Shown: positions 48,839 through 59,107, numbered from the stretch's first letter. The stretch is DNA of 64,000 bases from Clostridium sp. (GCA_021770825.1 JAETQD010000013.1:1-64000), one strand, 5' to 3'. The notes: generated from the sequence alone by a model not told the origin. Numbers and translations: made by a program.

Positions 48839-49005
48839 GGGTATTCCTCCTGTTTGTGAAATTACTTCTATTGTAAGGCTTTTTTAGGAAACAATCAACC
48901 GGTTTGGCCGCGAAAATATACAGGGGGAGCAGCCGCCGGAAAGCGGTACCTGGAGGACAGGAAGGACATATATTGGATATGAAGATATAAAGACAGGAGA
49001 GCTTT

Positions 49006-50127
49006 ATGGCATCAGTGAGTCTTTGCATGATTGTAAAGGATGAAGAGGAGGTACTGGCACGCTGCCTGGAAAGTGCGGCTGGGTTTGCAGATGAAATTAT
49101 AGTTGTGGATACAGGCTCTTCGGACAGGACGAAAGAGATAGCGGCCGGATTTACAGAACAGGTCTTTTCGTTCCCGTGGCAGGAGGATTTTGCGGCGGCG
49201 AGGAATTTTGCATTCTCCAAGGGAAAGGGAGATTACTTATTTTGGCTGGATGCGGATGATGTGATTCCTGGGGAGGAGATGGAAAAGCTTCTGGCGCTGA
49301 AAAAAAGGCTGGATGAGGAGAAACCGGATGTGGTGATGCTGCCGTATGCGGTTGGCTTCGATGAGAATGGGAAACCGTCCATTCGTTTTTTCAGGGAACG
49401 GCTGATACGGAGATGCCGTCAGGCTGTATGGAAGGGGCGCATTCATGAGGTGGTGGTACCTTTTGGCAAGGTTTGGAAGGAAGAAATCGTAATTGAGCAT
49501 CATAAGGAAAAAGCACCGGATTCCGGGAGAAACCTCCGGATTTTTGAGAAAATGAAAAAGGACGGAGAACCGTTTGAAGCGCGGGAACAATATTATTATG
49601 GAAAGGAACTTTATTATCATAAGAAATACCATGAAGCAGCGGAGGAATTTAAAGCGTTTCTAAAACGGACGGACGGCTGGATTGAGGATAAGCTGGATGC
49701 CTGCCGGCATCTGGCGAACTGCTATTATGGGCTTTCGAGCGGGGAGGAAGCCTTGGAAGCACTGTTTCTGGGACTGAAATATGGAGTGCCCAGGCCGGAA
49801 ATTTGCTGTGATATCGGAAAATGGTTTTTTGACAGGGAACGTTTTCCAGAGGCGGCATACTGGTACCGGCAGACACTGAAAAATGTGAAGGATGCCGGTA
49901 CGGATGGGTTCATACAGGAAGAGCTCAGGGGATATGTGCCCTGTCTTCAGTTATGCGTATGCTGCGACAGGATGGGACGGTGGAAACAGGCAGAGAGATT
50001 GAATGAGATGGCAGAGCGTGCAAAACCGGGGACACCCGCCTGCGCGCAGAACCGGGAATATTTTCAGCGAAGAAGAAAGGAAGCGGAAACTGGGACAAAA
50101 TCGGATGTCCAACATACCATAAGATAA
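49006..50127 (+). CDS. family 2 glycosyltransferase with TPR-like C-terminus
   Basis: A 373-residue enzyme. Residues 1-100 form a GT-A domain ([49 protein letters not shown] with the DxD metal site). After about residue 190 there are helical repeats like TPRs ([47 protein letters not shown]), a build seen in glycosyltransferases that act on proteins. The collagen-like protein starts 22 nt downstream and its GAT triplets are Thr-rich, so it is the likely acceptor (inference). Confidence 0.9.
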   Translation: MASVSLCMIVKDEEEVLARCLESAAGFADEIIVVDTGSSDRTKEIAAGFTEQVFSFPWQEDFAAARNFAFSKGKGDYLFWLDADDVIPGEEMEKLLALKKRLDEEKPDVVMLPYAVGFDENGKPSIRFFRERLIRRCRQAVWKGRIHEVVVPFGKVWKEEIVIEHHKEKAPDSGRNLRIFEKMKKDGEPFEAREQYYYGKELYYHKKYHEAAEEFKAFLKRTDGWIEDKLDACRHLANCYYGLSSGEEALEALFLGLKYGVPRPEICCDIGKWFFDRERFPEAAYWYRQTLKNVKDAGTDGFIQEELRGYVPCLQLCVCCDRMGRWKQAERLNEMAERAKPGTPACAQNREYFQRRRKEAETGTKSDVQHTIR

Positions 50128-50149
50128 AAGGAAATACAGGAGTGTATTA

Positions 50150-50983
50150 ATGTTTAACTCATATGGAGATTTTTATACAGGAAGAGACGATTCCTTCTGC
50201 AATGGGGAAGAGACATTTCGTGGGAATGGACAGGAGAATTTCTGCCAGGGAAACTGTTCCTGCGGCTTTGGATGCTGCCGGAACTGCTGTCAGGGCTGCA
50301 ACCCCAATTGCCCATGCCAGGGCCCGCGGGGAGCAACCGGAGCGACAGGAGCCACGGGAGCCGATGGAGCCAAAGGAGCGACAGGAGCTACGGGAGCTGA
50401 CGGGGCCAAGGGAGCTACGGGAGCCGACGGAGCCAAGGGAGCGACAGGAGCTACGGGAGCCAAGGGAGCGACAGGAGCCACGGGAGCCACAGGAACCTGC
50501 AGTTGTCCCTGTCAGTCCAGAGAAGAGCTGATAATCAACGGCGGCATGGAAGCCTTTAGCGACAGCGTTCCCACCGGCTGGACCGCCAACAACAAGAATC
50601 TTGTATCCAAGGTGACGCTTCAGGGCAGAGTTCATTCTGGAAATGCCGCCGTGAATCTTGAGGATGATGCCGTTCTTTATCAGGACATCGTACTTGGAGG
50701 CGGGTGCTTCCATGAATTGTCCTTCTTTGCAAGGGGAGAAGGAAGCCAGGTGGGCCTGACGGCCAAAGTGATTTACTTCAATGCCCAGAACCAGCCAACG
50801 GAAGTCCTTGTGATCACCGTAAGGCAGCAGGATATGACAAACAGCAACCGGGAGTTCGCTTACTACCGTGGAATTGCTTCGGCAGCTCCGGCGGGAACCG
50901 TAAAGGCCCGGATTGAGTTTACCGTAACCGCCAATGGCGGCCAGAGCATGGATTTGGATGACGTTTCCTTTTCCGTAGCATAA
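50150..50983 (+). CDS. collagen-like, Cys-rich spore-surface-type protein
   Basis: A 277-residue protein. Residues 1-57 are Cys/Gly-rich (about 12 Cys), with no clear signal peptide. Residues 58-114 form 19 Gly-x-y triplets (GPR then GAT/GAD/GAK), and residues about 120-277 form a beta-rich domain like a carbohydrate-binding jelly roll ([41 protein letters not shown]). Collagen-like stalk plus globular end is the exosporium/spore-filament pattern (BclA-like). Thr in the stalk is a likely glycosylation site for the adjacent glycosyltransferase. The sporulation link is inferred; no sporulation promoter was proved. AGGAGTG precedes the ATG. Confidence 0.88.
   Translation: MFNSYGDFYTGRDDSFCNGEETFRGNGQENFCQGNCSCGFGCCRNCCQGCNPNCPCQGPRGATGATGATGADGAKGATGATGADGAKGATGADGAKGATGATGAKGATGATGATGTCSCPCQSREELIINGGMEAFSDSVPTGWTANNKNLVSKVTLQGRVHSGNAAVNLEDDAVLYQDIVLGGGCFHELSFFARGEGSQVGLTAKVIYFNAQNQPTEVLVITVRQQDMTNSNREFAYYRGIASAAPAGTVKARIEFTVTANGGQSMDLDDVSFSVA
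50321..50491 (+). repeat. collagen-coding tandem repeat
   Basis: Nineteen 9-bp units coding Gly-Ala-Thr/Asp/Lys, highly similar at DNA level (GGAGC followed by CACG, CGACA or CAAG), so prone to length change by slippage. Confidence 0.9.
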
Positions 50984-50992
50984 TACAGAAAA

Positions 50993-51025
50993 GCCCCGCG
51001 AATGCAGCCCGGCATTTCGCGGGGC
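50993..51025 (+). terminator. hairpin after the collagen-like gene
   Basis: GCCCCGCGAATGC pairs with GCATTTCGCGGGGC. No clear T tract, so it may terminate weakly or protect mRNA. Confidence 0.5.
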
Positions 51026-51165
51026 GATGTATGTAGGGATTTTCAATGTGGGGATTTTCCGTATTTTCTGTTTGTGTCCGGTGCATACTTGTGATATGAT
51101 AAGCCCTGAGTACAGAATAATATAGAAAAAATCCGGCGAACAGCCGGAAGCGGAGGCAAAAGTAC

Positions 51166-51573
51166 ATGGACGAAAAGAAATTTACAGGCCTGGATCCCCG
51201 GAAGTATCTGGCCAGCAATCCCTTTATGCAGCATAATCATATGGAAATTACAAAAGTATCTCCGGAATGCAGTGAAATCCGTATGAAAGTACATCCGGAG
51301 GGGCTGAACATCATGGGAATGGTTCACGGCGGTCTGATTTATTCCCTGGCCGATGTGGTAACCGGAATTACCGCCAGAGCTGACGGACGCAGATATGTGA
51401 CCCAAAGTGCCCATATTAATTTTATAAAAAACGTATCAGAAGGAACTGTGATTGCCAAAGGCATCCTTGTGCGCCGGGGAAAGGCCATTACTATTGTGCG
51501 GGGAGAGGTGACGGACGAAGCGGGAAAACTTCTTGCCGATGTAACTGTGGACATGTTCTGTCTGGGAGAATAA
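51166..51573 (+). CDS. PaaI-family hotdog thioesterase (second copy)
   Basis: A 135-residue single hotdog domain: NPFMQHNHMEI, GMVHGGLIYSLADVVTG with the HGG motif on the catalytic helix, GRRYVTQSAHINFIK and LLADVTVDMFCL. Clearly a paralogue of the protein at 13868-14269 (same landmarks and length) but diverged. Substrate unknown. AGCGGAGG lies upstream of the ATG. It lies between the collagen gene and the str operon promoter. Confidence 0.88.
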   Translation: MDEKKFTGLDPRKYLASNPFMQHNHMEITKVSPECSEIRMKVHPEGLNIMGMVHGGLIYSLADVVTGITARADGRRYVTQSAHINFIKNVSEGTVIAKGILVRRGKAITIVRGEVTDEAGKLLADVTVDMFCLGE

Positions 51574-51679
51574 AGGCGCAGAAACGACACAGAACAACAC
51601 TGATAAACATGAGAAAACAGCTCCGGGCGTATCATTGACGGGAAACCTTGCTTTTTTGGAGAAAATTTAAGGTTTTTCC

Positions 51680-51708
51680 TTGACAGCCGGAAAAAGACTG
51701 TATATAAT
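51680..51708 (+). promoter_or_regulatory. consensus promoter of the str operon
   Basis: TTGACA (51680-51685), 17-nt spacer, TATAAT (51703-51708): perfect hexamers, with an 85-90-nt leader before rpsL. Confidence 0.85.
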
Positions 51709-51800
51709 AATGGGGCGTGCATGGGAACGTCCCATTTTTTGTGCGCGAAAATAAGCTGATTAAGCAGCAACCACAGTCAATATCGCAGGAGGTGAAAAGA

Positions 51801-52220
51801 ATGCCAACATTTAACCAGTTAGTAAGAAAAGGAAGACAGACCACAGTAAAGAAATCCACAGCTCCGGCTCTTCAGAGAGGATACAATTCTCTTCACAAGA
51901 AGGCTACTGATGTTTCTGCTCCGCAGAAGAGAGGCGTTTGCACAGCTGTTAAGACTGCAACACCGAAGAAGCCTAACTCTGCTCTGAGAAAGATCGCCAG
52001 AGTTCGTCTTTCCAACGGTATCGAAGTTACAAGCTACATTCCGGGTGAGGGACACAATCTTCAGGAGCACTCTGTTGTTCTTATCCGTGGCGGCCGTGTA
52101 AAGGACCTTCCGGGTACCAGATACCACATCATCAGAGGTACTCTTGATACTGCAGGCGTAGCCAACAGAAGACAGGCTCGCTCCAAGTACGGTGCAAAGA
52201 GACCGAAAGATAAGAAATAA
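51801..52220 (+). CDS. rpsL: ribosomal protein S12
   Basis: A 139-residue small-subunit protein at the decoding centre. [12 protein letters not shown] start, the [11 protein letters not shown] loop in its usual streptomycin-sensitive form (Lys at the key position) and [22 protein letters not shown] are visible. ATG 51801 follows AGGAGGTGAAAAGA. Residues about 19-35 carry the extra stretch seen in Firmicutes S12. It heads rpsL-rpsG-fusA-tuf. Confidence 0.98.
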   Translation: MPTFNQLVRKGRQTTVKKSTAPALQRGYNSLHKKATDVSAPQKRGVCTAVKTATPKKPNSALRKIARVRLSNGIEVTSYIPGEGHNLQEHSVVLIRGGRVKDLPGTRYHIIRGTLDTAGVANRRQARSKYGAKRPKDKK

Positions 52221-52541
52221 TCAAAAAAACTAATTGGGCCACTAACAGCAGTAAAGTGGGTGCAGAAAATTCTGCATCGTTGTGCCGGTGATATTGAACC
52301 TGTGGGTTGCAGGATATAGATAGGAAACCGAGCACGAACACATTTTATGGAAACATGTGAGTACCTATGAATTAATCCAAGTAACGTTCAGTGGGGCCGC
52401 GCGTTAGACGCGCTGACCGTATAAAACACAGAATAAAAGGCAAAAATTCCATTGCCGAAGGCAGTGTTCCTGGTTTTTTGCAGGTGACTGTGAGAATGCT
52501 GAACAGTTACTAATCCAACAATGATTAAGGAGGGAAGTAAC
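52221..52541 (+). promoter_or_regulatory. structured rpsL-rpsG intercistronic region, candidate S7-type control element
   Basis: The gap is 321 nt, unusually long inside a ribosomal operon, and has no gene I can support. It can form several helices: TGCAGAA-AA-TTCTGCA (52261-52276); an outer TAGG/CCTA with inner CACAT/ATGTG (52321-52367); GCGCGT-TAG-ACGCGC (52399-52413); and a long stem GCAAAAA...TTTTTTGC enclosing CATTGCC-GAA-GGCAGTG (52440-52481). In E. coli, S7 represses through the S12-S7 intercistronic region, so similar control is a reasonable inference. Confidence 0.55.
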
Positions 52542-53012
52542 GTGCCACGTAAAGGACATACTCAGAAAAGAGACGTATTAGCAGATCCGTTGTACAACAA
52601 CAAGGTTGTTACTAAGTTAATTAACAACATCATGTTAGACGGAAAAAGAGGCGTTGCCCAGAAGATCGTTTACGGCGCTTTTGAGGAAGTAGCTGCAAAG
52701 ACTGGTAAAGACGCAGTAGAAGTATTTGAAGAGGCTATGAACAACATCATGCCGGTTCTGGAAGTTAAGGCAAAACGTATCGGTGGTGCAACATACCAGG
52801 TACCGATCGAGGTTAAGCCGGAAAGAAGACAGGCTTTAGGCCTTCGCTGGATTACCACCTATTCCAGAAAGCGTTCTGAGAAGACTCAGGTTGAAAGACT
52901 CGCAAACGAAATTATGGATGCAGCTAACAATACGGGTGCAGCCGTAAAGAAGAAAGAGGAAATGCATAAGATGGCAGAGGCTAACAAGGCATTTGCTCAT
53001 TACAGATTCTAA
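52542..53012 (+). CDS. rpsG: ribosomal protein S7
   Basis: A 156-residue 16S rRNA-binding assembly protein. The start is GTG 52542 after [48 protein letters not shown] is the family start, [24 protein letters not shown] the central rRNA contact region, ending with HYRF. It is the primary assembly protein for the 16S 3' domain and, in other bacteria, the regulator of this operon. Confidence 0.98.
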   Translation: MPRKGHTQKRDVLADPLYNNKVVTKLINNIMLDGKRGVAQKIVYGAFEEVAAKTGKDAVEVFEEAMNNIMPVLEVKAKRIGGATYQVPIEVKPERRQALGLRWITTYSRKRSEKTQVERLANEIMDAANNTGAAVKKKEEMHKMAEANKAFAHYRF

Positions 53013-53027
53013 AAGGAGGAAAAATCC

Positions 53028-55151
53028 TTGGCTGGAAGAGAATATCCATTGGAGAGAACCAGAAATATCGGAATTATGGCTCATATCGATGCTGGTAAGA
53101 CCACAACGACTGAGCGTATCCTTTATTATACTGGTATTAACTATAAAATCGGTGATACTCACGAGGGCACTGCCACCATGGACTGGATGGAGCAGGAGCA
53201 GGAGAGAGGTATCACAATCACATCAGCAGCAACTACCTGTCACTGGACTCTTCAGGAAAAGACAAAGGTAAAGCCGGGTGCTCTTGAGCATCGTATCAAC
53301 ATCATTGATACTCCAGGCCACGTAGATTTTACCGTAGAGGTTGAGCGTTCTCTGCGTGTTCTTGACGGTGCCGTGGGTGTTTTCTGTGCGAAGGGCGGTG
53401 TTGAGCCCCAGTCAGAAAATGTATGGCGTCAGGCGGATACTTACAATGTACCAAGAATGGCATTCATCAACAAGATGGATATTCTGGGCGCTGATTTCTA
53501 CGGAACCGTAGATCAGATCCGTAACCGTCTTGGTAAGAATGCGATCTGCCTTCAGCTTCCAATCGGTAAGGAAGACGAATTTAAGGGAATCGTCGATCTG
53601 TTTGAAATGCAGGCTTACATCTACAATGATGATAAGGGCGATGATATCTCCGTAGTTGATATTCCTGAAGATATGAAGGATGATGCGGAGCTTTACAGAA
53701 GCGAGCTGATTGAAAAGATCTGTGAGCTGGATGACGACCTGATGATGCAGTATCTGGAAGGTGAAGAGCCGTCCGTTGACGACTTGAAGAGAGTTCTTCG
53801 TAAGGCAACCTGTGAATGCCAGGCAATCCCGGTATGCTGCGGTACCGCTTACAGAAACAAGGGCGTTCAGAAGCTTCTGGATGCAATCATTGAATTTATG
53901 CCGTCTCCGCTCGACATTCCACCTATTAAGGGCGTTGATATGGATGGAAATGAAACGGTACGTCATTCTTCTGATGAGGAGCCGTTCTCTGCTCTTGCAT
54001 TCAAGATTATGACTGACCCGTTTGTCGGTAAGCTGGCATTCTTCCGTGTGTATTCCGGTACGATGAACTCTGGTTCTTATGTATTGAATGCGACGAAGAA
54101 CAAAAAGGAGCGTGTTGGCCGTATCCTTCAGATGCATGCCAACAAGCGTCAGGAACTTGATAAAGTATACTCTGGTGATATCGCCGCAGCCGTTGGATTT
54201 AAGACCACGACAACCGGTGATACCATCTGTGATGAGCAGCATCCGGTAATCCTTGAGTCCATGGAATTCCCGGAGCCGGTTATTGATATCGCAATTGAAC
54301 CGAAGACAAAAGCCGGTCAGGATAAGATGGGCGAGGCTCTTGCAAAGTTAGCTGAGGAAGACCCGACATTCCGTGTTCATACCGATACAGAGACTGGCCA
54401 GACCATCATCTCCGGTATGGGTGAGCTGCATCTGGAAATCATTGTTGACCGTCTGCTTCGTGAATTCAAGGTAGAGGCTAACGTGGGCGCTCCGCAGGTT
54501 GCTTATAAGGAAACCTTCACAAAGGCTGTGGATGTGGACAGCAAGTACGCAAAACAGTCTGGTGGACGTGGTCAGTATGGTCATTGTAAGGTACACTTCG
54601 AACCGATGGATCCCAACGGCGAGGAGACTTTCAAGTTCGAGTCCTCTGTTGTCGGCGGTGCAATTCCGAAGGAATACATTCCGGCTGTCGGCGAGGGTAT
54701 CGAAGAGGCTTCCAAGGCAGGTATTCTTGGCGGATTCCCGGTACTGGGTGTACACGCAAATGTATTTGATGGTTCTTATCATGAGGTTGACTCCTCCGAA
54801 ATGGCATTCCACATTGCCGGTTCCATGGCATTCAAGGACGCTATGGCAAAGGCCGGAGCTGTTTTACTGGAGCCGATCATGAAGGTAGAGGTAACAATGC
54901 CTGAGGAATACATGGGCGATGTTATCGGCGATATCAACTCCCGGCGCGGACGTATTGAGGGCTTCGAGGATATCGGCGGCGGCAAGATGGTCAAAGCATA
55001 TGTACCGCTTGCTGAGATGTTCGGTTACTCCACAGATCTCCGTTCCAGCACACAGGGACGTGGTAACTACTCCATGTTCTTCGAGAAATACGAGCAGGTA
55101 CCGAAGAGCGTTCAGGAGAAGATTATTGCTGAGAGAAAAGGTGCTAAATAG
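53028..55151 (+). CDS. fusA: elongation factor G
   Basis: A 707-residue GTPase that drives ribosomal translocation. G1 [14 protein letters not shown], switch [40 protein letters not shown]4 NKMD, and the domain IV loop HYGHCK-like [15 protein letters not shown] are present. The start is TTG 53028 after AAAGGAGG, 15 nt past rpsG. Domain order and length are normal. Confidence 0.98.
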   Translation: MAGREYPLERTRNIGIMAHIDAGKTTTTERILYYTGINYKIGDTHEGTATMDWMEQEQERGITITSAATTCHWTLQEKTKVKPGALEHRINIIDTPGHVDFTVEVERSLRVLDGAVGVFCAKGGVEPQSENVWRQADTYNVPRMAFINKMDILGADFYGTVDQIRNRLGKNAICLQLPIGKEDEFKGIVDLFEMQAYIYNDDKGDDISVVDIPEDMKDDAELYRSELIEKICELDDDLMMQYLEGEEPSVDDLKRVLRKATCECQAIPVCCGTAYRNKGVQKLLDAIIEFMPSPLDIPPIKGVDMDGNETVRHSSDEEPFSALAFKIMTDPFVGKLAFFRVYSGTMNSGSYVLNATKNKKERVGRILQMHANKRQELDKVYSGDIAAAVGFKTTTTGDTICDEQHPVILESMEFPEPVIDIAIEPKTKAGQDKMGEALAKLAEEDPTFRVHTDTETGQTIISGMGELHLEIIVDRLLREFKVEANVGAPQVAYKETFTKAVDVDSKYAKQSGGRGQYGHCKVHFEPMDPNGEETFKFESSVVGGAIPKEYIPAVGEGIEEASKAGILGGFPVLGVHANVFDGSYHEVDSSEMAFHIAGSMAFKDAMAKAGAVLLEPIMKVEVTMPEEYMGDVIGDINSRRGRIEGFEDIGGGKMVKAYVPLAEMFGYSTDLRSSTQGRGNYSMFFEKYEQVPKSVQEKIIAERKGAK

Positions 55152-55183
55152 GCAGGAACAGGGAATAATAGGTAAGAATAGGC

Positions 55184-55212
55184 TTGAAAAAAATTTCGTA
55201 ATAGAATATAAT
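55184..55212 (+). promoter_or_regulatory. internal promoter for tuf
   Basis: TTGAAA (55184-55189), 17-nt spacer, TATAAT (55207-55212) in the fusA-tuf gap; gives extra tuf transcription. Confidence 0.6.
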
Positions 55213-55273
55213 GATATTCAGCCTAGTTAAATAGAATAGCCCAATGGGCGCAAATTAAGGAGGACGTTTTAAA

Positions 55274-56467
55274 ATGGCAAAAGCTAAGTTTGAAAGAACA
55301 AAACCGCATTGTAACATTGGTACCATTGGACACGTTGACCATGGTAAAACAACTTTAACAGCAGCTATTACCAAAGTACTTGCAGAGAGAGTTGCTGGTA
55401 ACGTAGCTACTGATTTTGACAATATCGATAAGGCTCCCGAAGAGAGAGAGCGTGGAATTACAATTTCTACCGCTCACGTAGAGTACGAGACAGAGAACAG
55501 ACACTATGCACACGTTGACTGCCCAGGCCATGCTGACTATGTAAAGAACATGATCACCGGTGCTGCTCAGATGGACGGCGCTATCCTTGTAGTAGCTGCT
55601 ACCGATGGTGTAATGGCTCAGACAAGAGAGCACATCCTTCTTTCCCGTCAGGTAGGCGTACCGTACATTGTTGTATTCATGAACAAGTGCGATATGGTTG
55701 ATGATCCGGAGTTACTTGAGCTGGTTGAGATGGAGATCAGAGACCTTCTTAACGAGTACGAGTTCCCGGGAGATGACACTCCGGTTATCCAGGGTTCCGC
55801 CCTTAAGGCTCTTGAGGATCCGAGTAGCGAGTGGGGCGACAAGGTTATGGAACTGATGGCCGCAGTTGACAGCTATATTCCGGATCCGGTTCGCGATACT
55901 GATAAGCCGTTCCTTATGCCGGTCGAGGATGTATTCACAATCACAGGTCGTGGTACTGTTGCTACCGGCCGTGTAGAGCGTGGTACTCTGAAGCTTAATG
56001 ATGAGGTTGAGATCGTTGGTATTCATGAAGAAACCCGTAAGACTGTTGTAACTGGTATCGAGATGTTCCGTAAGCTCCTTGATCAGGCTCAGGCTGGTGA
56101 TAACATCGGTGCTCTGCTTCGTGGCGTTCAGAGAACAGAGATCCAGAGAGGTCAGTGTCTTGTAAAACCGGGTTCTGTAAAGTGCCATAAGAAATTTACA
56201 GCTCAGGTTTACGTTCTGACAAAAGACGAGGGCGGCCGTCATACACCGTTCTTCAACAACTATCGTCCGCAGTTCTACTTCAGAACAACAGACGTAACAG
56301 GCGTTTGCGAACTCCCGGCTGGTACCGAGATGTGCATGCCTGGTGATAACGTAGAAATGACTATCGAGCTTATCCATCCGGTAGCTATGGAGCAGGGTCT
56401 TCGTTTCGCTATCCGTGAGGGCGGCAGAACCGTAGGTTCCGGTAGAGTTGCTACTATCATCGAATAA
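55274..56467 (+). CDS. tuf: elongation factor Tu
   Basis: A 397-residue GTPase that delivers aminoacyl-tRNA. G1 GHVDHGKT (19-26), [20 protein letters not shown] and the C-terminal [34 protein letters not shown] are canonical. TAAGGAGG precedes the ATG, and a strong terminator follows. It is the last gene of the str operon and also has a promoter of its own. Confidence 0.98.
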   Translation: MAKAKFERTKPHCNIGTIGHVDHGKTTLTAAITKVLAERVAGNVATDFDNIDKAPEERERGITISTAHVEYETENRHYAHVDCPGHADYVKNMITGAAQMDGAILVVAATDGVMAQTREHILLSRQVGVPYIVVFMNKCDMVDDPELLELVEMEIRDLLNEYEFPGDDTPVIQGSALKALEDPSSEWGDKVMELMAAVDSYIPDPVRDTDKPFLMPVEDVFTITGRGTVATGRVERGTLKLNDEVEIVGIHEETRKTVVTGIEMFRKLLDQAQAGDNIGALLRGVQRTEIQRGQCLVKPGSVKCHKKFTAQVYVLTKDEGGRHTPFFNNYRPQFYFRTTDVTGVCELPAGTEMCMPGDNVEMTIELIHPVAMEQGLRFAIREGGRTVGSGRVATIIE

Positions 56468-56489
56468 TTAAATATTATTCAGTAAAATC

Positions 56490-56523
56490 AAGGGTTTCGG
56501 AGAATTCTCCGGAACCCTTTTTT
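56490..56523 (+). terminator. terminator after tuf
   Basis: AAGGGTT-CGGAG pairs with CTCCG-AACCCTT, then TTTTTT. Confidence 0.9.
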
Positions 56524-56630
56524 AATGGATGGCGGACTCTTTGCAGCCAGCCGTTCTGCTTTTGCACAAAAGGAGGCTGAGAAGGATTACTGAAAAAACA
56601 GCGATTCTCCGACAGCCCCTTTGATTCTGG

Positions 56631-57767
56631 TTAAAGAGGCCGCTCCGAAAACCCATCCAGAAATTCCTTGATAAAGGGAAGCGCCGCGCCGATGGAGACA
56701 GCATCGCTCCGGCAGCGGCCGGGAATGATATAGGATGCCGGGTCCTGGAAGGTGGAGGCGTCAAAGACCATTGTTCGGATACGTTCAATATCTGAGTCCG
56801 AAAGATATGGTGTAATATGGCCGCCTAAAATGACGGTGCTTTCGATTACCATGTGGAGGTTGTGGATCAGCATGGAAAGATGGCGGAGATATTCTTCCCA
56901 TTTTTCCATACATCTGGAATCTCCGTTTGCTTTTTTTGCGAAAAAGTCTTCCAGCTCCATTCCTTCATCCAACAGCGCATATCCGGAGCAGTAGCATTCC
57001 GCACAGCCCTTTTTCCCACAGTAACAGGTAAGTCCGTCGGGGATTAAGGTCATATGCTCAAAGGTTCCTGTTTTTCCAGTCAGACCGCTCTGAAGCTTTC
57101 CGTCTATGATGATGGCGCCGCCCAGATGATAGCCCAGAGACAGATAGATGGCGTCTGTAATTTCAGGATTTTCCCAGAGTTCGCTGTTGGAAGCGCACTC
57201 GGCATCGTGGACAAAGCGGCAGGGGACGGAAAAATACCGGGAGAACATATCTATGGTGAGCCCAGTACAGTTTAGAATTTCGCCGTAGATGACCTGGCTG
57301 CCGTCGCGGGAAGCCAGTCCCTGTATTCCAAGGCCAATGCCCAAAATCTGCTTTTCTGTATATTCATGGGCATTCAGAAAGTTCACGACCAGATCTTTTA
57401 AAGTGCTCATATAGTTTTCGTCCGGCGTAAAAGCCAGTCTGTATTTTTCTTTCACTTCTTTTTTTCCGTACAAATTCAGAGCAGAAATATAAACGTGTCT
57501 GGAAAGAATTTCTATGCCAATGGAAATTCTGGCTGTTCCGACCGCACGATAAGCGGTGGCTCTGCGTCCCACAGTGGAAGTGAGCTGACCGCAGGGTTCG
57601 ATCAGCCCGGCATTTAACAGCGTTGTCAGATGCTGGGTTACTGTCGGAAGGCTTATGTTCAGAGAGGCAGCAATGGCCTGCTTGGAACTTCCAGAGCTGC
57701 GATAAATATAGTGGTAAACATCGGTTAAGTTCTTTTTCTTAATATCGGTAAGTGAGAATGATTCCAT
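56631..57767 (-). CDS. ROK-family transcriptional repressor (NagC/XylR-like)
   Basis: A 378-residue regulator: N-terminal winged helix (SLTDIKKKNLTDVYHYIYRSSGSSKQAIAASLNISLPTVTQHLTTL) and a ROK domain with GIGLGIQGLASRDG and the zinc site CYCGKKGCAECYCSG. Members respond to sugars or sugar phosphates. ATG at 57767 follows AGGAGG at good spacing; upstream codons in the frame add a tail without family likeness. It is divergent from the dehydrogenase-kinase-transketolase genes and likely represses them. The 100 nt between tuf and its stop hold nothing I can support. Confidence 0.93.
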   Translation of the reverse strand: MESFSLTDIKKKNLTDVYHYIYRSSGSSKQAIAASLNISLPTVTQHLTTLLNAGLIEPCGQLTSTVGRRATAYRAVGTARISIGIEILSRHVYISALNLYGKKEVKEKYRLAFTPDENYMSTLKDLVVNFLNAHEYTEKQILGIGLGIQGLASRDGSQVIYGEILNCTGLTIDMFSRYFSVPCRFVHDAECASNSELWENPEITDAIYLSLGYHLGGAIIIDGKLQSGLTGKTGTFEHMTLIPDGLTCYCGKKGCAECYCSGYALLDEGMELEDFFAKKANGDSRCMEKWEEYLRHLSMLIHNLHMVIESTVILGGHITPYLSDSDIERIRTMVFDASTFQDPASYIIPGRCRSDAVSIGAALPFIKEFLDGFSERPL

Positions 57768-57819
57768 GTCTGCAAATCCTCCTGATTGTGATGAAATTGA
57801 TACCAATAATGGAAAATCA

Positions 57820-57837
57820 TTTAATAAAACAATTATA
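57820..57837. promoter_or_regulatory. candidate ROK operator, copy 1
   Basis: TTTAATAAAACAATTATA, 15 of 18 bases identical to the site at 58081, just upstream of the repressor gene. The 390-nt divergent region (57768-58157) otherwise shows no gene. Confidence 0.4.
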
Positions 57838-58080
57838 CATTTTTCTCTCCGGAAAAGAAAGGCTTTTTTATGCTGTTAAAAATTCTTCTCTGCCGGGCCG
57901 GAGATGTGCAGGAATGGAGAAGCTCTGTGATTGGGCAAATGAGCCTCCTTGTCCGGATGAATCGGACAGAAATTGAGCCATATTGGCATTGGATTGGGAG
58001 TTTTGCACAAAAAAATAAAATTGAAATTGTGAAATTTAGCAGATTGCCATTTTCCAGCAAACCTGCCATTATATAAAAAC

Positions 58081-58098
58081 TTTAATAAAATGATTTTA
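58081..58098. promoter_or_regulatory. candidate ROK operator, copy 2
   Basis: TTTAATAAAATGATTTTA, about 60 nt before the SDR start codon, where the operon promoter must lie. Confidence 0.4.
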
Positions 58099-58157
58099 TA
58101 AAATTGAATTATAAATCAGTGTGCAAGAATTGAGGGAAAAGAGAAAGGAAAACAGCT

Positions 58158-58934
58158 ATGGGAATTATTGAGAAAATGAGACTGGATGGAAAGAAGATTT
58201 TTGTCACAGGCGGGGCAAGAGGAATCGGAAAGAGCGTTGCTACCGCATTTGCAGAGGCAGGAGCCGACATCGCCATTGTCGATGTGGACATTGCCGAGGC
58301 AGAAAAGACAGCGGCCGAGCTTGCAGAAAACAATGGAGTACATACCATCGCTATTAAGGCAGACGTAACAAAGCCGGAGGATGTGGACGCTATGATGGCC
58401 AAGGTCGTTGAGACCTTCGGAAGACTGGATGTTGCTTTCTGCAACGCAGGTATCTGCATGAACATCCCGGCAGAAGAGATGACCTATGACCAGTGGAGAA
58501 AGGTCATCGACATTAACTTAACAGGCGTATTTTTAACTGCACAGGCAGCAGGAAAGGTAATGTTAAAACAGGGAAGCGGCTCCATCATCAATACAGCCTC
58601 CATGTCTGCGCACATTGTAAATGTACCGCAGCCCCAGTGCTCCTATAATGCTTCCAAGGCAGGCGTGATCCAGCTTACCAAGTCTCTGGCAATCGAGTGG
58701 GCAAAGCGCGGCGTCCGCGTAAACTGCATTAGCCCGGGATATATCGGAACAGACTTGACACTTTCTTCCGAGTCCTTAAAGCCGTTGATTGAAAAATGGA
58801 ATGCTATGGCTCCCATGGGACGTCTGGGACGCCCGGATGAGCTTCAGTCCATCTGTGTATACCTGGCAGGCGACACCAGCAGCTTTACCACCGGTTCTGA
58901 CTTTATTGTAGACGGTGCGTTTACCTGCTTCTAA
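58158..58934 (+). CDS. SDR-family NAD(P)-dependent dehydrogenase
   Basis: A 258-residue short-chain dehydrogenase. The cofactor motif TGGARGIG is at 17-24, DVDIAEAEK at the end of strand 2 favours NAD over NADP, FCNAGIC is the NNAG equivalent, and the catalytic pair Y163/K167 sits in SYNASK. Relatives oxidise polyols or sugars. As first gene of a kinase/transketolase operon it probably forms a ketose (e.g. from a pentitol), but the substrate is open. AGAAAGGAAAACAGCT precedes the ATG. Confidence 0.92.
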   Translation: MGIIEKMRLDGKKIFVTGGARGIGKSVATAFAEAGADIAIVDVDIAEAEKTAAELAENNGVHTIAIKADVTKPEDVDAMMAKVVETFGRLDVAFCNAGICMNIPAEEMTYDQWRKVIDINLTGVFLTAQAAGKVMLKQGSGSIINTASMSAHIVNVPQPQCSYNASKAGVIQLTKSLAIEWAKRGVRVNCISPGYIGTDLTLSSESLKPLIEKWNAMAPMGRLGRPDELQSICVYLAGDTSSFTTGSDFIVDGAFTCF

Positions 58935-58956
58935 AAACGAGACAAAACGTACTTCA

Positions 58957-58999
58957 GTTCCGGGGACACACCGGAGATTTCCGGCCGTGTCCCCGGAAC
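58957..58999 (+). repeat. perfect hairpin between SDR and kinase genes
   Basis: GTTCCGGGGACAC and GTGTCCCCGGAAC, 13-bp arms with a 17-nt loop and no T tract. A processing or stabilising structure that would set different levels of the two messages is possible. Confidence 0.7.
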
Positions 59000-59107
59000 A
59001 TATGTCCAGGGGAACAGAGAAGCCCCGCCGGGAAAACAGGGAGGTTCGCCCCATGAAAGCCCTGGCGGGGACGGCAAAAACAGCAAAGGATTCGAGGAGG
59101 AATCAGT

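Noticed and set aside
50321-50491. Repeat array resembling a CRISPR
   Set aside because: Units of 9 bp in frame with collagen triplets, no spacers and no cas genes.
50159-51046. Open frame antisense to the collagen-like gene
   Set aside because: Its repeats are the reverse complement of Gly-x-y codons, so it is an artefact.
57870-58076. 68-codon frame in the ROK-SDR divergent region
   Set aside because: No ribosome binding site, no recognisable domain, and it overlaps the expected control region.
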